59,316 nucleotides of DNA from Streptacidiphilus melanogenes (GTDB lineage: Bacteria; Actinomycetota; Actinomycetes; Streptomycetales; Streptomycetaceae). The notes below the pieces were generated by a model, which was given only the letters and a program-made list of their open reading frames with translations, did not search any database and was not told the DNA's origin. The translations under genes and the position numbers were made by a program. Shown here piece by piece: positions 54,732 through 59,316 of the stretch. Each line of letters begins with the position of its first letter. Position 1 is the stretch's first letter. The stretch lies in contig NZ_BBPP01000028.1 of assembly GCF_000787835.1 (NCBI RefSeq), positions 1-59,316 on the forward strand, read 5' to 3'.

Positions 54732-54810
54732 CCCGTAACAGTCTCGCCTTCATGTCTTCGGCTAATGTACGGTACCGCCCAGCGGGGATCCACCGGAGAC
54801 TGAGGGACAC

Positions 54811-55749
54811 ATGGGACTCACCATCGGCGTCGACGTCGGCGGCACGAAGATCGCGGCCGGGGTCGTGGACGAGAACGGGGCGATCCTGGCGCGTACCCGC
54901 GTGCCGACGCCTGCGGATCCGCAGTGGGCCGTCGGCGCCATCGCCGACGCGATCAAGGAGCTGCGCGAGGAGCACGACGTCGTCGCCGTCGGCGTCGGCG
55001 CCCCCGGCTACATCGACCGCGACCGCTCCACGGTCCTGATGGCGCCCAACATCGCCTGGGAGAACGAGCCGCTGAAGGCCCGTATCGAGGACCTGGTCCA
55101 CCTCCCGACGGTGGTCGAGAACGACGCCAACGCGGCCGCCTGGGGCGAGTTCCGCTTCGGCGCCGCGGCCAGCCACCAGGACATGATCATGGTCACCGTG
55201 GGGACCGGCATCGGCGGCGGCATCGTCATCGAGGGCCGGATGCACCGCGGCAGCTTCGGCGTGGCCGGCGAGATCGGCCACCTGAACATGGTCCCCGACG
55301 GCCTCCCCTGCGGCTGCGGCTCCAAGGGCTGCTGGGAGCAGTACGGCTCCGGGCGAGCCCTGCGCCGCTACGGCCGCGAGGCCGCGGCCGCCGACCAGGT
55401 CCGCGGCAAGCGCCTGCTGGACCTGAACGAGGGCGTCGCCGACACCATCACCGGCAGCCAGATCACCCAGGCCGCCCAGGAGGGCGACCCGATGGCCCTC
55501 GACGTCTACGACGAGCTGGCCGACTGGCTCGGCCGCGGCCTGGCCGACCTCGCCTCCCTCTTCGACCCGGCCGTCTTCGTCCTCGGCGGCGGCGTCTCCG
55601 ACTCCGGCCACTTGCTGCTGGACCCGGTCGCCAAGGCCTTCGAGAAGTACCTCATCGGCGGCGTGCACCGCCCCCGCGCGGAGGTCGTCCTCGCGACGAT
55701 CGGCTCCGCCGCCGGCATCATCGGCGCCGCGGACCTCGCCCGCACCTGA
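54811..55749 (+). CDS. glkA: glucokinase (ROK family)
   Basis: A 312-residue ATP-dependent glucose kinase. The ATP motif TIGVDVGGTKIAAGVVD is at the N-terminus. The substrate loop is ENDANAAAWGEFRFGAA. The ROK zinc motif is CGCGSKGCWEQYGSG (GHLNMVPDGLPCGCG before it), and FVLGGGVSD closes the fold. In Streptomyces coelicolor this enzyme (SCO2126) also mediates carbon catabolite repression. ATG at 54811 with GAGGGA upstream. Monocistronic with a strong terminator. Confidence 0.96.
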   Translation: MGLTIGVDVGGTKIAAGVVDENGAILARTRVPTPADPQWAVGAIADAIKELREEHDVVAVGVGAPGYIDRDRSTVLMAPNIAWENEPLKARIEDLVHLPTVVENDANAAAWGEFRFGAAASHQDMIMVTVGTGIGGGIVIEGRMHRGSFGVAGEIGHLNMVPDGLPCGCGSKGCWEQYGSGRALRRYGREAAAADQVRGKRLLDLNEGVADTITGSQITQAAQEGDPMALDVYDELADWLGRGLADLASLFDPAVFVLGGGVSDSGHLLLDPVAKAFEKYLIGGVHRPRAEVVLATIGSAAGIIGAADLART

Positions 55750-55765
55750 CCCACGGCCTCCCACG

Positions 55766-55798
55766 ACGTGCCCGCACCGGCTCCCGGTGCGGGCACGT
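55766..55798 (+). terminator. terminator of glkA
   Basis: A 15-bp perfect stem ACGTGCCCGCACCGG (55766-55780) with its complement (55784-55798), loop CTC, 17 nt after the stop codon. Confidence 0.85.
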
Positions 55799-55800
55799 CT

Positions 55801-55836
55801 GTTCTGTCGGACGTTCTGTCGGATGTTTTGTCAGAC
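55801..55836. repeat. three tandem 12-bp repeats upstream of the endonuclease/phosphatase gene
   Basis: GTTCTGTCGGAC, GTTCTGTCGGAT and GTTTTGTCAGAC lie head to tail, ending 8 nt before the ATG at 55845. The copies differ at one to three positions. They would sit in the promoter or leader of the gene and could be a binding-site array. Confidence 0.7.
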
Positions 55837-55844
55837 TCGAAGGC

Positions 55845-56636
55845 ATGGAGTCCCTGACACGCCGACCGCCGCATCCGGAAGCCTGGGAGCTGCCGGCCTC
55901 CGGGCCGCAACCGGACGGCTCGGAGACCGTCCGGGTCGTCACTTACAACATCCGCAGCCTGCGGGACGACCGCACGGCGGTGGTGCGCGTGCTGCGGGCG
56001 CTGGAGCCGGATCTGGTCTGCATTCAGGAGTCCCCGCGCTTCTGGTTCCCCCGCCCCCAGGCCGCGTGGCTGGCCCGCTCGGCCGGCCTGATGGTGCTCA
56101 GCGGCGGCAGGTCCGCAGCCGGCCCGCTGCTGCTGGGCCGGCTGCGGGCGGTGCCGCTCTCCACCCACGACATCTGGTTGCCCCGCCGCCCCGAGCTGCA
56201 CCAGCGCGGCTTCGCCACCACCGTGGTCCGGCTGGGCTCGGCCGCGCCCCTCTCGGTGACGAGCTGTCACCTGTCCCTGGACGCCGGGGAGCGCTACGAG
56301 CAGTTCCAGCTGCTGCTGGACCACCTGGACGGCCTCGGTGTGGCGCACTCGGTCGTCGGCGGCGACTTCAACGAGCACCCGGGCGAACGGGGTTGGGACC
56401 TCCTCGCCGGACGGCTCCAGGACGGCTGGGCGACCCGCCCGTGGGGCCACGCGTTCAGCAGTGTGCCCAAGAACCCGCACCAGCGCATCGACGGCGTCTT
56501 CGCCACCCGGGGTGTCGAGGTGCTGGCCTGCGGCGTCCCGGGCGAGGGCTTCCCGGGGCTGAGCGGGAAGGACCTCGTCCTCGCCACCGACCACCTGCCG
56601 GTCGTCGCGGCGCTGCGGGTGCCCCCGGCGGTCTGA
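55845..56636 (+). CDS. endonuclease/exonuclease/phosphatase family protein
   Basis: A 263-residue protein of the DNase I-like fold. Motifs in order: VVTYNIRSL (Asn), CIQESPRFW (Glu metal ligand), VTSCHLSLDAG, VVGGDFNEHPG (Asp, Asn) and the C-terminal ATDHLPVVAALRV (Asp-His). It may be a nuclease or a phosphatase of lipid or sugar phosphates; no signal peptide is seen. The ATG at 55845 has only GAAGG immediately adjacent, so translation may be leaderless. The frame also runs open through the upstream repeats. Confidence 0.87.
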   Translation: MESLTRRPPHPEAWELPASGPQPDGSETVRVVTYNIRSLRDDRTAVVRVLRALEPDLVCIQESPRFWFPRPQAAWLARSAGLMVLSGGRSAAGPLLLGRLRAVPLSTHDIWLPRRPELHQRGFATTVVRLGSAAPLSVTSCHLSLDAGERYEQFQLLLDHLDGLGVAHSVVGGDFNEHPGERGWDLLAGRLQDGWATRPWGHAFSSVPKNPHQRIDGVFATRGVEVLACGVPGEGFPGLSGKDLVLATDHLPVVAALRVPPAV

Positions 56637-56655
56637 ACGCCTGAACGCCTGGACG

Positions 56656-57165
56656 TCAGACGACCGCGCCGTGGTTGGGGTCGTCGTCGTGGTCGTCCGG
56701 GCCCGGGTCCTTCATCCGCACGACCAGCGTCGCGACCGCGCCCGCGATGCTGCACACGCCCAGGAACATCGCCATGCCCTCCGGCAGCTCGCCGATCCCG
56801 CCCAGCAGGATCAGGGCGATGCCGACCACCAGGGCCAGCAGGGCCAGTTTGGTCGCCGGCTGCGCCGGCGGCAGCGGGGGCGGCTCCGGAGGCGTGTAGT
56901 GCTCGTCGTCCGGGTCCTCCGCGGCCGTCCAGGCGCGCGGGTCGACCGGCGGGACCGCCTGGACCACCGGGAGCGGCCTGATGACGGGCGGGCGCGGGCG
57001 CGCCTGGGGAGCGAAGTCGCTCAGGTCGGAGACGTCCTCCGCCTCCGGCCAGCTGCGGTCTGACTCGGCGACGGGCTCGTCGAAGCCGGCCACCAGCTCC
57101 GCGAACAGCTCGTCGTCGGAACGGCCGGAACGTTCCGGGCGCTCCGCGCCCTCCGGCTCGGCCAT
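56656..57165 (-). CDS. membrane protein of unknown function with acidic/Pro-rich N-terminus
   Basis: A 169-residue protein. Residues 1-105 are acidic and Pro-rich (PEPPPLPPAQPATK at the end) and probably disordered in the cytoplasm. Two hydrophobic helices follow (LALLALVVGIALILLGGIG and MAMFLGVCSIAGAVATLVV), then a highly acidic tail (PGPDDHDDDPN). I recognise no named family. ATG 57165 lies 5 nt after the esterase stop codon, so the two are in one operon. Confidence 0.78.
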   Translation of the reverse strand: MAEPEGAERPERSGRSDDELFAELVAGFDEPVAESDRSWPEAEDVSDLSDFAPQARPRPPVIRPLPVVQAVPPVDPRAWTAAEDPDDEHYTPPEPPPLPPAQPATKLALLALVVGIALILLGGIGELPEGMAMFLGVCSIAGAVATLVVRMKDPGPDDHDDDPNHGAVV

Positions 57166-57170
57166 CGCCG

Positions 57171-57932
57171 TCAGCCCTTCGCCACGGGAACGGTCAGGCG
57201 CCGGACGAAGTCCAGGCTCCCGTCGAAGATCAGCTCCGCGTCGTAGTCGAGCGTCGCCACATGGCGGCTGCGTTCCAGCAGACGCTCCTCGAGGTCCTTC
57301 GAGCCGACGTGCTCCATCAGCGTCCGGCCGCTGTCGGGGCTGACCACATTGTCCTGCGGGCTGCGGAAGAGCAGCAGCGGCTGCGTCACCGTCGGCAGCT
57401 CGGACTGGACGATCCGGGTCAGCTGCTTCATCGAGTAGGCGGCGTGCAGCGGGGTGCGGGTGTAGCCGCCCTCGTCGACGCCCGGCTTGGCGATGTCGCT
57501 GGCGATGCCGGGGAAGCTGGGCACCAGGTGGCGGACCACCGGCAGCGCGACGTGCGCCTGTCCGGGCATCCTGACCAGCGGGTTCACCAGCACGAGCCCG
57601 CTGACGCCCGCGCCCTGCCGCGCGGCGAGGTGCAGGGAGAGCAGGCCGCCCATGGACAGCCCGAAGACGAAGACCTGGTCGCATTCCTCGGCGAGCTCCA
57701 GGTACTCGCGCTCGACCGTCGCGTACCAGTCCTGCCAGCGGGTGGTGTTGAGGTCCTTCCAGTGCGTGCCGTGGCCCGGCAGCAGCGGGAGGGAGACGCT
57801 GTAGCCCTCGGCGGCGGCCCGCTCGGCCCAGGGGCGCATCGACCTCGGGGAGCCGGTGAAGCCGTGGCAGACCAGGATTCCCACCGGCCCGCCGTGATGG
57901 CGGTACGGTTCGGCGCCGGGCAGCAGCGGCAT
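57171..57932 (-). CDS. alpha/beta hydrolase (carboxylesterase/monoacylglycerol lipase type)
   Basis: A 253-residue serine hydrolase resembling Est30 of Geobacillus. The oxyanion segment VCHGFTGSPRSMRPWAE, the nucleophile elbow GLSMGG, the acid in RSPQDNVVSP and His in SRHVATLDYD are visible. It should hydrolyse carboxylic esters or monoglycerides. ATG 57932 with GAAGG 8 nt upstream. It precedes the small membrane protein gene and is divergent from the acyltransferase gene, so this is a lipid-metabolism neighbourhood. Confidence 0.9.
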   Translation of the reverse strand: MPLLPGAEPYRHHGGPVGILVCHGFTGSPRSMRPWAERAAAEGYSVSLPLLPGHGTHWKDLNTTRWQDWYATVEREYLELAEECDQVFVFGLSMGGLLSLHLAARQGAGVSGLVLVNPLVRMPGQAHVALPVVRHLVPSFPGIASDIAKPGVDEGGYTRTPLHAAYSMKQLTRIVQSELPTVTQPLLLFRSPQDNVVSPDSGRTLMEHVGSKDLEERLLERSRHVATLDYDAELIFDGSLDFVRRLTVPVAKG

Positions 57933-58123
57933 GACGGGTCCTTCCCGAGGGTGGGCCAAGTGGGGGCGAATCGGGTGCGCCAGTAGGCGCCATCGTCGCA
58001 CGTCGGCAACGCGCGCGTACAGCTTCCGTATTCCTGACTGCCTTCCTGCCGCCTCCGGGTGGAGGGAGATTGGCGGGAACCGGACTAAGGTTCTCGTTGG
58101 TCAGGTGAGTATGGAGGTCAGGG

Positions 58124-58906
58124 TTGTTCTACCGGCTGATGAAGATGATCGTCGCCCCGATGCTGAAGATCTTCTTCCGTCCGTGGGTCGACGGGATGGA
58201 GAACATCCCCGAGGAGGGCCCGGCCATTCTGGCCAGCAACCATCTCTCGTTCTCCGACTCGTTCTTCCTGCCCGCGCTGATCCCGAAGCGCCGGGTGACC
58301 TTCATCGCCAAGTCCGAGTACTTCACCGGGACGGGTATCAAGGGCAAGTTGACGGCGGCCTTCTTCAAGGGCGTCGGGCAGCTCCCGGTCGACCGCTCCG
58401 GCGTGCGGGGAGCCGGTGAGGCCGCGATCCGCAGCGGCATCGAGGTCATCCAGCGCGGCGAGCTGTTCGGCGTCTACCCGGAGGGCACCCGCTCGCCGGA
58501 CGGCCGCCTCTACCGCGGCAAGGTCGGCGGCCTTGCGCGCATCGCCCTGGCCACCGGCGCGCCGGTGATCCCGGTCGCGATGATCGACACCGAGAAGCTC
58601 CAGCCGCCGGGCCAGGTGCTGCCCAAGTTCGGCGTCCGCCCCGGCATCCGGATCGGCCGTCCGATGGACTTCTCCCGCTACCACGGCATGGAGAACGACC
58701 GGTTCATCCTGCGCTCGGTCACCGACGAGGTGATGTACGAGATCATGCGCCTGTCCGGGCAGGAGTACGTGGACGTCTACGCCACGGCCGCCAAGCGCGC
58801 CATGCAGGACGCGAGGAAGCAGGAGAAGCAGCTCGAGAAGCAGCAGGCCAAGCAGGCCGCGCAGGCTCAGGAGCAGCGGGACCGGCAGGACGAGCAGGAG
58901 CAGTAG
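58124..58906 (+). CDS. 1-acyl-sn-glycerol-3-phosphate acyltransferase (PlsC family)
   Basis: A 260-residue membrane-associated acyltransferase. The catalytic HX4D motif is NHLSFSD (His40, Asp45); the substrate motif YPEGTRSPDG and the later PVIPVAMIDT follow. It acylates lysophosphatidic acid or a related acceptor. The C-terminal 40 residues are a Gln/Lys/Glu-rich coiled tail. The TTG start at 58124 has GGAGG 7 nt upstream. The next gene starts 8 nt after its stop, so the two are co-transcribed. Confidence 0.93.
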   Translation: MFYRLMKMIVAPMLKIFFRPWVDGMENIPEEGPAILASNHLSFSDSFFLPALIPKRRVTFIAKSEYFTGTGIKGKLTAAFFKGVGQLPVDRSGVRGAGEAAIRSGIEVIQRGELFGVYPEGTRSPDGRLYRGKVGGLARIALATGAPVIPVAMIDTEKLQPPGQVLPKFGVRPGIRIGRPMDFSRYHGMENDRFILRSVTDEVMYEIMRLSGQEYVDVYATAAKRAMQDARKQEKQLEKQQAKQAAQAQEQRDRQDEQEQ

Positions 58907-58914
58907 GAGGGGAC

Positions 58915-59316
58915 GTGGGGGACGTCGGGGGGAAGTCGAGGGGTACGGCCGTCGCCGTCGGCGGCGGTTCGTTCTCCGTCGAGCAGCCGCTGTGGATCGC
59001 GATCAGCGCGTTCCGCGTGCTGACGCTGCTCTACGCGATCGGCCGGTACGCCCAGCACGAGCAGCACTACACGAACATGCTCGGCGCCTGGATCTACATG
59101 GGCGTGCTCACCGTGTGGACGCTCGGCACGGTCAAGGTCTTCTGGTCCAAGGAGCACTGCGGCCGCCGCTGGCTGGTCGCGGACCTCGCCCTGGTGGTGC
59201 TGGGCATCCTGCTGACCCGCGTCTTCGACGGCGCGCAGTGGGTGAGCGACGGAGACGTCACGCTGCCGACGATCCGCGCGGCGAGCTCCGTGCTCGGCTT
59301 CGCCGCCTACGGCGGC
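58915..59316 (+). CDS. macS: MacS-like sensor histidine kinase, N-terminal part
   Basis: The window ends after 134 codons. The product has an initial Gly/Ser-rich stretch and FSVEQPLWIAISAFRVLTL, then hydrophobic helices that include LGAWIYMGVLTVWTLGTV and WLVADLALVVLGILL. This matches the membrane sensor region (DUF5931 type) of MacS, the kinase of the MacRS system that controls antibiotic production and morphology in Streptomyces coelicolor. The kinase core is outside the window, so the call rests on the sensor only. The GTG at 58915 has GGAGG 5 nt upstream and follows plsC by 8 nt. Confidence 0.65.
   Translation, partial: MGDVGGKSRGTAVAVGGGSFSVEQPLWIAISAFRVLTLLYAIGRYAQHEQHYTNMLGAWIYMGVLTVWTLGTVKVFWSKEHCGRRWLVADLALVVLGILLTRVFDGAQWVSDGDVTLPTIRAASSVLGFAAYGG

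Noticed and set aside
58075-58100. ECF sigma-factor-like promoter (GGAAC and CGTTGG) upstream of plsC
   Set aside because: The spacing between the two elements is about 15 nt and does not fit the SigE or SigR consensus well enough to claim.

Overview
The window is high-GC chromosomal DNA of an actinomycete, most likely Streptomycetaceae (Streptomyces, Kitasatospora or Streptacidiphilus). The signs are strong G/C bias at third codon positions, many GTG and TTG starts, an actinobacterial bcc-aa3 respiratory gene set, Streptomyces-type families (DUF3043-PspA-PspAA, DUF5304, glucokinase GlkA, a MacS-like kinase) and two actinobacterial riboswitch types. I see no phage, transposase, plasmid, CRISPR, tRNA or rRNA features. 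The species cannot be fixed from the sequence alone.

Layout. 1-6.3 kb, minus strand: the 5' end of the 2-oxoacid dehydrogenase E2 gene (lipoyl domain), dihydrolipoyl dehydrogenase, leucyl aminopeptidase, and the cobalamin nucleotide-loop operon cobU-cobT-cobS. 6.3-10.6 kb: a small conserved protein, an aldo/keto reductase, a methyltransferase, and the envelope-stress genes for a DUF3043 membrane protein, PspA and PspAA. 10.6-18.8 kb: nadA, an LtrA-Lrp-decarboxylase unit, a GNAT protein, the Fe-S carrier ErpA, two small proteins and adenosine kinase. 18.9-33.2 kb: a cysteine desulfurase-TusA fusion, ctaC-ctaD-ctaF, an L,D-transpeptidase lipoprotein, an MFS exporter with an extra C-terminal domain, an NCS1 permease, and ctaE-qcrC-qcrA-qcrB. 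Together ctaCDEF and qcrCAB encode the cytochrome bc1-aa3 supercomplex except for any small accessory subunits.

33.5-41.7 kb: a degenerate receiver protein, trpD, a SAM-IV riboswitch in front of a class V aminotransferase/cysteine desulfurase, a stand-alone AsnC ligand-binding domain, a compact cassette of a rhomboid protease with type VII secretion substrate-like proteins, a zinc-ribbon protein and a NYN-domain nuclease-like protein. 42-47.2 kb: three tandem NlpC/P60 cell-wall hydrolases, the second behind a c-di-AMP (ydaO) riboswitch and the third coupled to a Tat-exported metallopeptidase-like protein. 47-59.3 kb: a GT87 mannosyltransferase, a PimB-like mannosyltransferase, an acyl-CoA synthetase, a phosphoesterase, an SRPBCC protein, an ArsA-like ATPase, a DUF5304 protein, glucokinase, an endonuclease/phosphatase-fold protein, a membrane protein, an esterase, a PlsC acyltransferase and the start of a sensor kinase.

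The backbone (sucB, pepA, cobST, erpA, adoK, ctaC/F, qcrCAB-ctaE, trpD, NlpC/P60, pimB, fadD15, SRPBCC, ArsA-like, PlsC, GT) follows the order I know from the Mycobacterium tuberculosis Rv2181-Rv2215 region, so most of the window is an old actinobacterial core block. The lineage-specific insertions in it are the best places to look for new biology: the rhomboid/type VII cassette, the MFS fusion, the riboswitch-controlled genes and the LtrA-Lrp-decarboxylase unit.
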